Assembly: GCF_905404315.1 (NCBI RefSeq)
Contig: NC_066287.1
Coordinates: 3,596,001-3,660,000, forward strand
Direction: 5' to 3'
Source: Leptidea sinapis
Taxonomy: Eukaryota > Arthropoda > Insecta > Lepidoptera > Pieridae
DNA length: 64,000 bases
In this document: one piece after another, positions 52,190 through 63,660 of the stretch
Position numbering within the stretch: position 1 is the stretch's first letter
How the letters are laid out: every line of letters starts with the position of its first letter
The notes under the pieces: model-generated
Databases searched by the model: none
Told to the model about the DNA's origin: nothing
What the model saw: only the letters and a program-made list of their open reading frames with translations
Made by a program: the position numbers and the translations under genes

Positions 52190-52400
52190 GATTCTGAGAT
52201 TGTGAAACATCTACCATACAGTCCCGACCTTGCCCCTTTACTTATTCCCTAAAATGAAAGATTAATTTCGAGGTTTTCGCTTTACGAATCCTTGATAAAC
52301 AGTGCATTCGACCCATTGCTTCCCACAGCGGTTCTATCGAAAGCGACGTTGCTTAGTAAGAAATGGAGAATATTTCAAAAACAGTAAAGATAATTAGTAA
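52190..52400 (+). pseudogene. mariner-type transposase C-terminal remnant
   Basis: Reads VKHLPYSPDLAPL, then after a frameshift F..K.. and GFRFTN-like sequence to 'WRIFQKQ'. The YSPDLAP motif sits next to the last catalytic aspartate of mariner transposases; here that position is lost. Only the final ~60 codons remain. Confidence 0.6.
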
Positions 52401-52944
52401 TTTAATGTGATAATCAGTTTTTTTATTGACACTAACAAATCGATTGTTTATTTGCAAATATAATTATTTTAATAAAAAATTTTTGATCATATTATCTTTG
52501 GTGCGTTTTGGTGTGATGCAATTCATGTATATTAAACACTTCATTGATTTCAATTTATTATTTAAATTTATGTTGATGAAAATGTGTGAAATTGTTGGCT
52601 GACTAAAAAAGAAGGAACTTATGTTGAAAGTATGTAAACAACATTATCTTACAGGACCTCATCACTAAAGCTTTCAAATCACAAAAGTTTCGTAATTCAT
52701 AACGTCAAACACTTTCTATAAATCAGTCGATTTTTCTAAAGACACTAATACCTGCAACTATTAGCTGTGCGTGTTTTGTTTGAGAAACATTACTATTAAA
52801 TTTAACATAATATACCCGAATGATCAATAATTATTACTGTAGATAACTGTATTTTTTAACAGTTTTGAAATTAGTTTGATTTTCATTTAACGATTCATTA
52901 ACTACACCTGAAGCTGGCTATACTTAGACAAGATGGTTGTTATC

Positions 52945-53442
52945 TTAGGAGAAATTTAAGCCACGATTGTGATACGTGGAAGAAGAGTCCGTGGACTTTC
53001 TACATGTTTCATAAATCTTGCCTTGGATAGCTGCTCCAGTAGAGAAATCACTTGTAGCAGTTACGCCAAAATATACTCTAATCAACATACCAATAAGAAT
53101 GAGGAAAGCCACGCCGATTATAGCAGCATATATCAATTGTTGCCGAACTGCCCCAGTTAAGGCTTCTTCCACTTCGCTCAGGTCCGGCGGATTATCTTTT
53201 AAATGTTTCGCCAATTTATTTGTTAGCAACTCCTTGACAAATTTCCCGAACACTAGCTTGTCTCCATCGGACAGAGTGTTGTAATGATCCATTATACCGG
53301 TAAGCTTATCTTTAAGCTCCCCAGTTTGGTGACCAGAGTTTGCCAGCAGATTCTGCAGCGTGGACATTACGTCCGGCCCTTCGAAGGATTCTGCCAGTTT
53401 CTCTTTTATCAGCTCACCAATATTTAGTGTGTCGGCGGCCAT
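52945..53442 (-). CDS. Small tail-anchored protein B (unknown family)
   Basis: 165 residues from an ATG with GCC after it (MAADTLNIGELIKEKLAESF). Helical acidic region with ELKDKLTGIMDHYNTLSDGD and FGKFVKELLTNKLAKHL, membrane segment at about 103-125 (LIYAAIIGVAFLILIGMLI), then a 40-residue Ser/Thr-rich tail. The start matches gene C (MAEEGLNIN...) and the middle matches gene A (RYNEMTD / HYNTLSD). A GTAACT at 53064 could act as a splice donor, in which case the tail shown here is intronic. 'tttatacaatag' before the start could be an acceptor. Function unknown; a membrane-anchored regulatory or scaffolding protein is only a guess. Confidence 0.7.
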   Translation of the reverse strand: MAADTLNIGELIKEKLAESFEGPDVMSTLQNLLANSGHQTGELKDKLTGIMDHYNTLSDGDKLVFGKFVKELLTNKLAKHLKDNPPDLSEVEEALTGAVRQQLIYAAIIGVAFLILIGMLIRVYFGVTATSDFSTGAAIQGKIYETCRKSTDSSSTYHNRGLNFS

Positions 53443-54330
53443 TGTTTTCTATTGTATAAATAATTTCAATTTTATTGAATGCTTTTTAGGGGTTGTTCCA
53501 AAGTTTGATTAGCTGTGGAAAAAAATAATTTGGATCTTATGTTTGTATATATTAGGTCTCTATTCCAGAAGGCGTTTTAATACGCAATCCTTGATGATGT
53601 GTGTTTCAGATCGTATCAGTGCTTGCCACAGGGGATAATTCAGTTGGTTTTTGAAATATATACTCTTAAGATAAGGATTTTAAAATGCTGCTTATTAAAA
53701 ATCAATATAACTCCAATAACAATTATTAAAACACTCACCAAATCAATAAGGCACACGTAAGCTCAATCAAAGTATAAATAATGATAAACTAACCGAAATG
53801 ACTTATCAGAGATAACGACTTATGGTTATCGTTGGCAACATAATTTATGATAACATTGCGTAATTATTGAGCCGATAAATTGGAAAAATATAAATCAGAT
53901 TGATATGATAGTTGATTAATAAATTGTTATAACAATCAAAACTAACATTATCTTTTGCCTATAGAAAGGGCATGTTAGTCGCTGATGTTTGTCAGATATC
54001 TACCCCAAGGTATCAAAAATTTGCCTACACAGCTCATTATGGTGCGTGCGTTGTGACATCTACGTGGGTAAGTACAGTGGGTATTCCCGGGAGACATGCT
54101 GCAACGCGATGTATATCTACAAGTACTGAGCACCTATTATATTATGTCTCCTCTATACTATCAGCGATACTTCCTACTCGTTTAATGTGACATTAACTGC
54201 CACAACTGTCATTTCATGACAGTCGGCACGGCAAGCAGCACAATTATTGTCGTACCAGCATCATCGACACGGTAATCGGCACAATCGACGTATCAGCATC
54301 CAGCATGTTCGTCTGTGAACATTTATTTAG
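53443..54330. other. Spacer between genes B and C, 5' part
   Basis: Upstream of gene B and likely to contain its 5' exon and promoter. No feature could be pinned down. The ORFs at 53972-54190 and 54244-54432 lack support. Confidence 0.3.
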
Positions 54331-54460
54331 CGGCAAACCTTCAAGATGGACGGCAATGAGTTTCTTGCTACTTCTTCTCAAGCTCAACTCTTGCGAAGTG
54401 GTGGTAAAATCTTTGACATTCATAAGTGTCAAAGAAAAATAAAAAAAAAGAAGAAATGAT
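54330..54460 (+). repeat. LINE 3' end related to family L4
   Basis: 'gagtttcttgctacttcttc' then 'gtggtaaaatctttgacatt' and 'cataagtgtcaaa' parallel 28480-28560, finishing in an A-rich tail. Confidence 0.5.
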
Positions 54461-54779
54461 TTCTCTTTCTTCTTCTTTTCTTTTAAAGAACAAGTCAGAT
54501 TGAGTGAAAGGTTTTATGCGAATGGAAGAAGCCAGGAAAGTATATCAGAGACCAAAATAAATATTATTTTTTTTATTTTAAAAAGTATTTGATTTTTATA
54601 GAAAATACTATTGGACATCATTTTTTATTTTTTAATATACACTATGGTAATACTAATAATACACAACAAACTGCTGTGGTTAATACTTTTTTATAAGCTA
54701 CCAACTATAGCAATTTCATCCCCCTTTTTCAACCCACACAGGTCTGATTTTTAAAAAGGTTAGAACAAATATTAATTTA

Positions 54780-55020
54780 TTTCTTATCAAGTCTCTAAAT
54801 AAAAATTTTCATGGCGTTATCTTCGATAATGACGAATTTTCATACAAATTTCCACCCCCTATTTCAACCCCGCCAAGCCTTTTATTCGCTATAAAAGGTA
54901 ACCTATATCCTTTCCCAAGCTCTTCTCTATCTCTGTACTAAATTTCATCAAAATCGCTTGGTTTAGGCGTGAAAGCGTAACCAAGAAACTTACATTCACA
55001 TTTATAATATTAGTAGGGAT
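54780..55020 (+). mobile_element. Helitron-like repeat, one end
   Basis: 'tttcccaagctcttctctat', 'aaatttcatcaaaatcgctt' and the terminus 'catttataatattagtaggg' match the family at 18689-19434. The other end is missing or displaced (compare 55232-55260). Confidence 0.5.
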
Positions 55021-55339
55021 GGAATATATATTCTTTGGTTACTTATAATTGATATTTTAATTTTGATACAAAACTCCCAATCATTATATCACCTAGAAGA
55101 CAATTCTTTATTAGGCTATCGTCAGGTTATCAAAGAGGTCAAGACACGTACAACGTGTTTTAAACTGATACATGATTAAATTGTTGCATAAAAGATTATA
55201 CAATCGTCGGTGCATAATATTTGTTACTAGTTATTGTCCGTGACTTCGTCCTCTTTATAGTCCCGCGTCTTGGAAGTCAGCAAGCAGTCGTCTGTTTACA
55301 TAGTTCTTTGAAGGAAGTTAGGGTACAATTTTATGACTA

Positions 55340-55680
55340 ACTAGCTGACCCGACAGACGTTGTTCTGTACATAATAAGTAAAATACTGTTTTTTTATGAA
55401 TTTGTCAATAATATTTCATAATATCATGAATTATTTCGTAAAACATGCTCTCTGTTGTGTTTTTAATGAAATAGTTTCACAGCAGAACTGTCAAACCGTG
55501 CGTTAATAAATTCTTTCATGGATAACATATTAAGGGTCCTAAATCGAATTAAAAACTATACTACTATCTCTCCAGGTGGACTAAACTGCACTACATGAAG
55601 TAATCCCCATAAAAATCTGTTCATTAGTTTAGGAGTTCACTGAAAACAAATATCAGGACACTGGATTTATATATCGATTA
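55340..55680 (-). mobile_element. Helitron-like repeat end
   Basis: 'taactagctgacccgacaga' and 'cgttgttctgtac' is the reversed CTAG end; the interior is diverged and its other boundary is unclear. Confidence 0.4.
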
Positions 55681-56545
55681 TGTATCAATGGAAAAATATT
55701 GGTGTTTTCTTTATCGTCTTATCCCTACTAGGTATCACCATATTTCACTTACTAATAAACTTGATATAGAGTTATACCTAAGAGTAAACCAAGAACAAGC
55801 AAAATGTTTACAAACATACATTTTGCTTATGATTAGTTTATTCGGACGTATCATGTATGTTGTTTGCAAGGCTGATTGACATTCGGAAAACTTCAGAATT
55901 ATCATTGTAATGACAGTGTTGTCAGCGCTATTGTAAACATTTTGCATATTCTTGGTGTATTCATAGATATAACTTTGTACCAAGTTTATTTTTAAGGCCG
56001 TAGAAGTTGTCAAAGTCGTGTTTTCATTTTCAGATTTAAAACGTCATTGCCAAATCGCTACTTCCCTCGGCATCTGTCACTTTCATTACTTTTGACAAGG
56101 TGCGATACATTGTCTTCTAACGCAACCTTCTTTGTACAATTTTAAATCTTCTGAAATTCCCCGCCCAACTTCCTTTAAATGTCTCCTCTACCTAGTTTTC
56201 ACTCCTTTTGTATATATTTTGTGTAAATATATTAAAATAATCTTTAAGTTGTAAATATCACTAAGTACTTACATTAAATAATTTAAGTAATTATATTTGT
56301 GTATTTCCTTTATAGTCTAACAACTATACATATTTGTTTCTGGTATAATATGAGAAAATAAAACTTGTTTCAATCTTTACAACCGATCTAACTACCATTA
56401 AAATTCCTTTCACATGACATTGGCTAATTTGTGGTATACCTTACACAAAAGCCACAATTGGAAGAAAAGAATGAAGGTTCGATAAAATTGAATGGAAAGC
56501 GCGCCGACTGTTCTAAAAACAACTGTACTAATATTCGATAGAAAC
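55681..56545. other. Unassigned sequence downstream of gene C
   Basis: 55755-55815 resembles 80-180. The rest may include the gene C 3'UTR (- strand). No coding region supported. Confidence 0.3.
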
Positions 56546-56546
56546 C

Positions 56547-56822
56547 TTAGAAGCCAAATTTAAATGACACTTTGCCGTGTAAATAAAACCAGTACTCACA
56601 AATTACAAGGCAGATTAGGAACACGAAGACAACGCCAAGTGTAGTGCTGTAAGCTCCGAAAACCTGAGGGACATCACCCATTAGCATTCCCCGGAGATTC
56701 TCCTTCAACTCTTCTTCAACATCAGCCGTCTCCAACATGTCCAGGAGAGCTTTCTTGGACGGAATCTTCCCCTCATCGAGGAGCTGCTGAATTTGGTTTA
56801 TATTCAGACCTTCTTCGGCCAT
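56547..56822 (-). CDS. Small tail-anchored protein C (unknown family)
   Basis: 91 residues from the ATG at 56822: MAEEGLNINQIQQLLDEGKI, then a Leu/Glu-rich helix (LLDMLETADVEEELKENLRG) and one membrane segment at about 56-80 (FGAYSTTLGVVFVFLICLVI) with a short tail. This ATG has G at -3 and lines up with the start of gene B. The frame extends upstream to 56900 but only from a TTG, and 'aatcgcttag' there may be an acceptor for a 5'UTR exon. It is shorter than A and B because it lacks the HYN..LSD block. Same strand and architecture as A and B, which suggests local duplication. Confidence 0.6.
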   Translation of the reverse strand: MAEEGLNINQIQQLLDEGKIPSKKALLDMLETADVEEELKENLRGMLMGDVPQVFGAYSTTLGVVFVFLICLVICEYWFYLHGKVSFKFGF

Positions 56823-57221
56823 GTCGACGTGTTCTCTGACCCAGAGTTGCGTCTCAACAGATAACGGCTCAAAATATCGTGCTAAGCGATTTGATAACAA
56901 AATTTATGTTAATACTTATAAGCATTAGCGATAATTCATTATTAATAGCTGTCAGAAGTTTTATATTGTAAGTTTAAAACATTATATTTGATAACATTAG
57001 ATACGCTATTTAAGTCAAGCCACCAATCGAGTAAAGTCTGTACGGAAAGAGAACCGTCGTGGCATAAAATGGAACTAATATTATGACTTTTATATGGCTC
57101 ATCCTATAAAATATTTATTTAGACGGAATATGACAACATTATATTCTAAAATAATTAACAAGTATCAAGATAATGTATTGAATTAGGCGTTACTTTGCGG
57201 AAATCCATAATTATACAAATG

Positions 57222-57345
57222 ATTTAAGTTTTCTTTAGTGTTAATTCCGCCAATATTTGTCTTTAAAATAATTCGACACGTGTTTCGCCTCTACACGAGG
57301 CATCCTGTCTCGTGCCAGATTTTGGCGAGACAACACGTCCTGAGA
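57222..57345 (+). mobile_element. Single arm of the fold-back element
   Basis: 'aagttttctttagtgttaat' to 'acaacacgtcctgag' matches the left half of 14782-15000 with an internal deletion; preceded by 'gcggaaatccataattatac' as at the other copy. Confidence 0.6.
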
Positions 57346-57484
57346 TCAAGATGTCATAGTCGTAATATAGTGTTGTCAACATTACAAATGTGGTAATTAA
57401 ATGAAGCTGCGCCCTCAAATCTTATGTCGGTTCTTTTTTCACATAGACTATATTATGCTATAATACTTTGTGTAGGCACCTAAT

Positions 57485-57857
57485 AGACCTGAGGTGGTGT
57501 TGTACGGTAACTATTAGATGCTTGTGTGCGTGGCATCTTGACACTCAATGGCATCTTTCAAATTTTGTAACATACGCTCCGTGTTATTTTACATTGAAAT
57601 TAATAAAATACAAAATATTTCCTGATGATATGTGATCCCAGGCTCTTTCTAACTTCTTGTACATTATTTTTACAAAGTTTATTACACAACCCGGCATTTT
57701 AGTTTAAATTATTAGCAAAGTTTATCAGAACAGATGGCACGGCACACATTGTTCAAGACTGGCTCGAGTACGCCCACTTGGGCTTTGTATTAGTTACCGC
57801 ACTTTGCGACTACGCCTACGGTTGAAGCACAGCGGAGACCAATCCTTAATCTAAGTG
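57485..57857. mobile_element. MITE family F3 copy
   Basis: Interior 'gatgcttgtgtgcgtggcat' and 'actggctcgagtacgcccac' as in 39195-39619; right end 'ggagaccaatccttaatct' intact, left end replaced. Confidence 0.65.
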
Positions 57858-57918
57858 TAATATACTGACTATATTCTCTCCACAATAATATACTGTATAT
57901 TACAGTACCATTATATCT

Positions 57919-58222
57919 CTAATATATAAAATTCTCATGTCGCGGTGCATATAGTTAAACTCCTTCGAAACGGCTTGACCGATTCTAATGAAATTTTGAG
58001 TGCATATTGGGTAGGTCTGAGAATCGGACAACATCTATTTTTCATTCCCCTAAATGTTAAGGGTGGTCCACGACAAATGTTTTTTTTTTTTTAAATTTGT
58101 TTGATTATGAGTCAGCATTAAAAATACATACAACTTCAAATTTTCACCCATCTACGATAAACCGTTACTTTTTGTATCGCGATTTTAATATCAGCAATAC
58201 AACGTTTGCTGGGTCAGCTAGT
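57919..58222 (+). mobile_element. Helitron-like element
   Basis: Opens near 'taatatataaaattctcatg' and 'tcgcggtg', carries 'aaacggcttgaccgattcta', and closes 'caacgtttgctgggtcagct' then 'agt', the CTAG-type end. A common lepidopteran non-autonomous family; class assignment inferred. Confidence 0.55.
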
Positions 58223-59256
58223 AATCCATATAATAGCTACACCAAGCCTCAATGGCTTATTTGAGAGTCAGTGTAGAAAATAATTGTGTTCATGTCATCT
58301 CTAAAATATACGAGTTGTATTTTATTAGTTAAAGCATAACTTTGAACCAAAACACAAAGTTAAACACAGCTGTTGAAATACAGGTGTACGTTTGAGATGC
58401 AAACATAACGACAATAATAGTTAGTACAGCCACAGTATAATAATCATTGTATAAATACGTTACAGAAGCAGTACAGACACTTGAGCCAAAGCAATAGGTC
58501 AAAATCTTAATATAAGTCCAGTGTTAACATTATATCATATAAATAAATATATATATCATTATTACCGTTAAATTTAGAAATTAAATGAAATTTATTTGCA
58601 GGAAACATTGTACTTAAGATGTTAACGTAATATTATTGACATGCAAAATATGTTACAAAATTGTCTAAACACTACTGTTATACCGAAACACGTCGGATTT
58701 CACAATGCTATCATTAATATTTATAAAATTAAAATTTTAAGATATTATAATATGAGACGTAAATAACTTAATAATTAATTTAGTACCTATGTATAATATT
58801 AACAAATTCAATGTCATAAAAGTATATTAATTTACATATATTATTATCAAATAGACTGATTCATTTTGTATTGAAAAATTCATTTAAACTATAGAAGCAC
58901 TTATTTGTTAACCACTGATGCAGTCTTCTTTTAAAAACTTTGAACGGTAAATCTTTCAATTCATTGGGCAAATTATTATATATTTTCACAGACATGCTGT
59001 AACAATTTCTACTAAAAGATGCAGTTCTACAGAAGGGCATTATGAGTTTATTTATTTATTTATATTTTAGAAGACACATACTCAAAGCTTGGTAGTCTAC
59101 TTTAACGTGATTCTGGCAAATCTGTGGTGTCTCCCACAGAAGCCACAGTAGGAAGAATAGAGTAGAATAGAACAGGGAGCAATAATTACGAAATAATTCT
59201 TGATTTTATGAAATATTATTGACTAATTAATAAAAAAAGTATTTTTACCTTTTACG
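58223..59256. other. Unassigned sequence
   Basis: AT-rich. 58880-59060 is reminiscent of a LINE 3' coding end read on the - strand but too decayed to name. No gene is supported. Confidence 0.35.
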
Positions 59257-60116
59257 GCTATATTTCACTGGGAAACCACAGTGGTGTAACCAGTCGTAAG
59301 CTACCAAAGTAGACACCATTCAGGCATCAGAGTCATGACGCGTCCGAGCTGGTCGCGATACCAATAGGGTTGCGCCACCAAACGGACACCAGGTGAGTAA
59401 CTCTCTATAAAGCTGTAAGTATATATTTTGTTGGTAGCGGCGACTGGTTGCGCCACCGTGCTGTCCGTAAGCTACCAAACTAGACACCAGAGTCATGACG
59501 CGTCCGAGCTGGTCGCGATACCAATAGGGTTGCGCCACCAAACGGACACCAGGTGAGTAACTCTCTATAAAGCTGTAAGTATATATTTTGTTGGTAGCGG
59601 CGACTGGTTGCGCCACCGTGCTGTCCGTAAGCTACCAAACTAGACACCAGAGTCATGACGCGTCCGAGCTGGTCGCGATACCAATAGGGTTGCGCCACCA
59701 AACGGACACCAGGTGAGTAACTCTCTATAAAGCTGTAAGTATATATTTTGTTGGTAGCGGCGACTGGTTGCGCCACCGTGCTGTCCGTAAGCTACCAAAC
59801 TAGACACCAGAGTCATGACGCGTCCGAGCTGGTCGCGATACCAATAGGGTTGCGCCACCAAACGGACACCAGGTGAGTAACTCTCTATAAAGCTGTAAGT
59901 ATATATTTTGTTGGTAGCGGCGACTGGTTGCGCCACCGTGCTGTCCGTAAGCTACCAAACTAGACACCAGAGTCATGACGCGTCCGAGCTGGTCGCGATA
60001 CCAATAGGGTTGCGCCACCAAACGGACACCAGGTGAGTAACTCTCTATAGAGCTGTATATATTTTGTTGGTAGCGGCGACTGGTTGCGTCACCAGTTTGT
60101 CCCAGTGAAATATAGC
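59257..60116. repeat. 160-bp tandem array within inverted termini
   Basis: About five units with an exact 160-bp period; 'agagtcatgacgcgtccgag' recurs at 59329, 59489, 59649, 59809 and 59969. Central units are nearly identical. The array lies between 'gctatatttcactggga' (59257) and 'tcccagtgaaatatagc' (ending 60116), perfect inverted repeats. The overlapping 98-residue frames repeat because of the array; 160 is not a multiple of three, so they are not a repeat protein. Best read as a MITE whose interior expanded into a minisatellite. Confidence 0.9.
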
Positions 60117-60175
60117 ATACTAATATGTTACATATAGAAAGACACTTTATTAATTATTAAGACACATAAACAATC

Positions 60176-60282
60176 AAAGGCCGGCAACGCTCCTGTGATT
60201 CCTCTAGTGTTGCAATAGCCCACAATGGGCGGCGGTGATCACTTAACACCTGTACGCTTGTTTGTCCTCCTTTTCCAAAAAA
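60176..60282 (+). pseudogene. L1 LINE tail
   Basis: 'aaaggccggcaacgctcctg', 'tgattcctctagtgttgcaa' and 'gggcggcggtgatcactta' followed by an A-rich end; only the last ~100 bp of the element. Confidence 0.65.
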
Positions 60283-61310
60283 TATAATAATTAATTATTC
60301 TATACATTTACCCGAAAAATGAAAACTTTCTTATGGTAGTCGGATTTGCAAACTAAGAAACAGAACAAAAGCGTTTCTTACAAACGCTGCCATAACAATG
60401 AGAGATATATAATGTTGGCATGATCAGTATTATGCTGAGGTGAACTACAATTCTGCATGTTAATATAAATTAATAAATAAGTCTACTTGTATACTAGGTA
60501 TAAGTTGCAGAATAAATGATTTTTCTTCTCTTTTCTATAAATATAGCACTGGAACACAAACTTAAATGGTAGTACTAGTAAAAGTGGATAGTCGCGTGTA
60601 ACAGCTAGTACCTAAAGCCATGTGTCCGAGATATTATAATTAGTGTCGGTGAAGCAATAGGTACAACCTTTCTGTTGACTCTCAGCACGCTGGCTAAATA
60701 AAAGTAATAGAAAAGTAGCATAACTCAGCTGTCTCCTTGAAATTTATGCATATGTCTGGGCGGGTCTTTAGGATCGGTACATACAAAAAGATGACGCGGA
60801 CTGCGCTGCACATCACATTTAATTCGGACCAGTCTCGGTGGTGTACAGTGTGGCCCTCAATAATCTTTTCATACTATTTTACTCCCAAGATTGCTTAGCG
60901 GCCGTGTAAAACGGTTTTAATAAAGGTGCTCTAGTATGCAGTAAGAGTACTGTTCTATTACTGTATTGTGACGGTGCCCCCAGTTCAATCCTCTCTCACT
61001 CTCCTCCCCGCCAAGCTTCCTACCTAAGAAGTTTTTTGTTTTGAAATGTAAAAAGAATATTCCATTGTTTCTTTAGAGCAGATATTATATCAAGTACAAG
61101 TAGGTACCTATGTTGGTATTACAATTGCAAGAGGAATAAAAACAAAAAAAATATGAATATAAAATTTTATGAATATTCAGGATGTTTAGAAAATCCCATA
61201 CTATATATCTTAAGCCGTTTAATATAGGTATCCAGTAGTGAGAAAAGTAAATAAAATTATTTTCAGAAAATGGGCACATTAAAAAATATGGAAAAAAACA
61301 GTTGGAGCCT
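60283..61310. other. Unassigned sequence
   Basis: No gene or named repeat recognised; 60960-61020 is locally C-rich ('ctctcactctcctccccgcc'). Confidence 0.3.
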
Positions 61311-61510
61311 GTATTTTATCTTGCATTTAGTGCCGACCTACCCACACATGCCATGAACATAACTGAAACCTATGCTGATGACAAAGCCTTATAAGCAGAA
61401 CATGATGACCCAGTTATAGGCCTCAGCAAACCTCCAATCACAACTGTTGGACATGGAAGTGTGGCTCAGTAAAACATGGAGAATAAATCAAAGGAATTTT
61501 TGATTCAACA
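61311..61510 (+). pseudogene. Jockey-type reverse transcriptase scrap
   Basis: Reads TYADDKAL, a stop, then AEHDDPVIGLSK and, after a shift, QLLDMEVWLSK. The YADD box followed by 'L...L..LE.WL.KW' is the catalytic and following segment of a Jockey-group reverse transcriptase. Broken by a stop and frameshifts. Confidence 0.6.
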
Positions 61511-62173
61511 CGGGATAATCACCTAACAGATCAGTTCAGTAGAGCTGTCTATAAAAATAAAGTATAAACATTAGTTAAAAAAAAAAAATGGTCCCACTAC
61601 GCTGGTACTTTCAGGTATTAAGCTGAAAAGAATAGATACAAACACTTTGATGTAAGCCAAAAGGCGAAGAAGTGATACTAAACCTGAAATTCTTTGAAAG
61701 TTTATTATATTCATTATTACAATTACATTTCCTTTCCATTTTTTTTTTTACTTCTGGTCACCAAACTATAATTAGATAAATTCAGAGATTTTGTATTTTT
61801 ATACTGGCAGGCCAGAGCCTCAATATCTATTAAAAGTATACAGTTTTTTTTAATCTCTTCACCACATAATATGCATTGCGTGAAAAATTTGTTTGACAAA
61901 AAATTAAAACTGTGCCAATGCCAGAGGGTGGGGGATGGTGGTATGCTCAATTTCTGAAGACACACAACCAGGATTAAATTTTAAATTTTAAAAATATTAT
62001 TAACTGCAGGCTATTTACTATAATTTTAATAATAATGAATATTTATTCATAATAATAGTAAAAAAGAGCGAACATATTTTAAGCTTTATTTCGATGATAA
62101 CGCATAATTCGTAATATATTTTTTATGAAAACGAATAGCTTATGATGCGTGTCACGAAAAGCGAAAAATTCAC

Positions 62174-62270
62174 CTGATAAGCCGACGACTACGATCCCTG
62201 GCAAGATGAAAACAGAGTTCGAAAATGCATGTTCCAAGGGACCATCTTGACCACCGCTTAAATCAACCAT
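62174..62270 (-). CDS. Candidate first exon of an unknown gene
   Basis: ATG at 62270 opens 32 codons plus one base: MVDLSGGQDGPLEHAFSNSV, then FILPGIVVVGLS, ending TCAG|gtgaat, a good donor. FSNSVFILPGIVVVGL is hydrophobic and could be a membrane segment or signal anchor. Upstream (62290-62480) is plausible promoter sequence. Downstream exons would lie to the left, but I could not identify them. I do not recognise the product. Confidence 0.4.
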
Positions 62271-62734
62271 TATTGTAATAATACTGCACCGTAACTAACT
62301 TATACTGATAAAATTAAGTTATTTTAATAGTTCAGAACATCGCACGCACTTTTTGTTAAATATTTACACTGTGTTTTGCATTTTCTTCGACAAAACCTCG
62401 CGGAAAATCTGTTGCATTATTTTGATTTTTGAGAAAACTGAAGTTTGAAAACTGACAGATTGACACTGCGGCTGTCTATTGTATTTTGTCCAATGATTTT
62501 TCAAATACACCATGGACATGGTGTAACCCTCGGATCAATAAAAGCCAATTGCTCTAAGATGTAACGTAAAAATAAACTTGTAGGTATGTTTTCTAGATTT
62601 GACGTTTTGGAAACGGCCTTCAACATCGATGTGCCGCTGTCTGTTTAAATTTTTGTATCACGATATCGAGATTTTTTTCTCGTTAAGTCGACTATTTTAA
62701 TTTTTATTTATTTATTCATAAATATGTAACCAAA

Positions 62735-62830
62735 ATTTATGAACGACTTGAACCCACGCCTCTCGCGTTCCGTCCGAGCGCTCTTATTGTTCTTATATTT
62801 ACCGTTCGAGTGACCTGTTGGATTGATCGT
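62735..62830 (-). repeat. tRNA-like SINE scrap
   Basis: 'cgacttgaacccacgcctct' and 'cgcgttccgtccgagcgctc' resemble a reversed tRNA-derived head, related to 24705-24765. Confidence 0.4.
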
Positions 62831-62950
62831 AAATCTTGGTATGTCTTTTTCAACTCTCAGGTTGTTTAACCCCATTAATTGCATATTAGGAAATGGACTT
62901 GAGATGTCGCTCTTTCAAATCTCTATTTTTTATTTTTAAAGTGATATCTC

Positions 62951-63660
62951 TCACTTAAATTTAATTATATAATATACGTTTAAGCATAAATTTATTTTTA
63001 GCCCCACAGGGAGACCAGAATTACATTCTAAATTGCTTCTAGCAAGTACATCGCACAATGTTCTCAAAGCCCCGATATTTGTAAATTGACTTGCTAGCCG
63101 TAACATTAAACCTAAGTTACGATATGCTTTCTTACAAATATCAATAATATGGGTCCTAAAGTTCAAGACAGCTGTAAAGCACACTCCTAAATCTCTGACC
63201 TCAGTCACCCTTTCAAGTAATTTTCCTTCCATATGATATGGATGATGATGTGTAATATGTAATCTACTAAATGAATATATTGAACACTTACTTATGTTAA
63301 GATATAGTTTATTTTCTATACTCCACTATAAAACGTTATTTATATCCTGTAGAAATGGCACATAGTTTTTGTTTTCATTGGTGTTGACTTTGTAACTACT
63401 TGGGGATGATCATTTATCATCAAAATAAATAGTAATGGCCCTAAATTACTACACAGACTGACACCTGAGTTTGTGGCCTAGGGCTCCGAATTACATCCGT
63501 TGCAGTCAACATACTGACTTCTATCATGTAAATAATTGGCAATATCGCCAAGGTGTGAGGAGTGCAGCCTACACACGCTTGTTTATGTAACAGAACATCA
63601 TTGTCGACCGTATCGAGTGCTGACATGGCCTGACGCGGTCCTCAAAAACTACTAGCAGCC
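62951..63660 (-). pseudogene. LINE reverse transcriptase, decayed
   Basis: On the - strand, 63630-63440 reads SALDTVDNDVLLHKQACVG then a region ending at a broken SGVSQGS-like block, and 63232-62951 reads MEGKLLERVTEVRDLGVCFT then HIIDICKKAYRNLGLMLRLA. This is the RT palm (ALDTVD..LL) and thumb order of a Jockey/CR1-group element. The YADD region between is lost and several frameshifts occur. Confidence 0.65.

Noticed and set aside
55735..56013. A 92-residue - strand protein next to gene C
   Set aside because: The region contains a repeat shared with 80-180, and the frame has no support from composition or splice sites.
56823..56900. A longer N-terminus for tail-anchored protein C
   Set aside because: That frame starts only from TTG after an in-frame stop. 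The ATG at 56822 aligns with the start of protein B.
59320..60021. Four nearly identical 98- and 73-residue - strand ORFs suggesting a repeat-protein gene family
   Set aside because: They are the same 160-bp tandem unit read repeatedly. The period is not a multiple of three, each frame overlaps the next, and there is no splice or start context.
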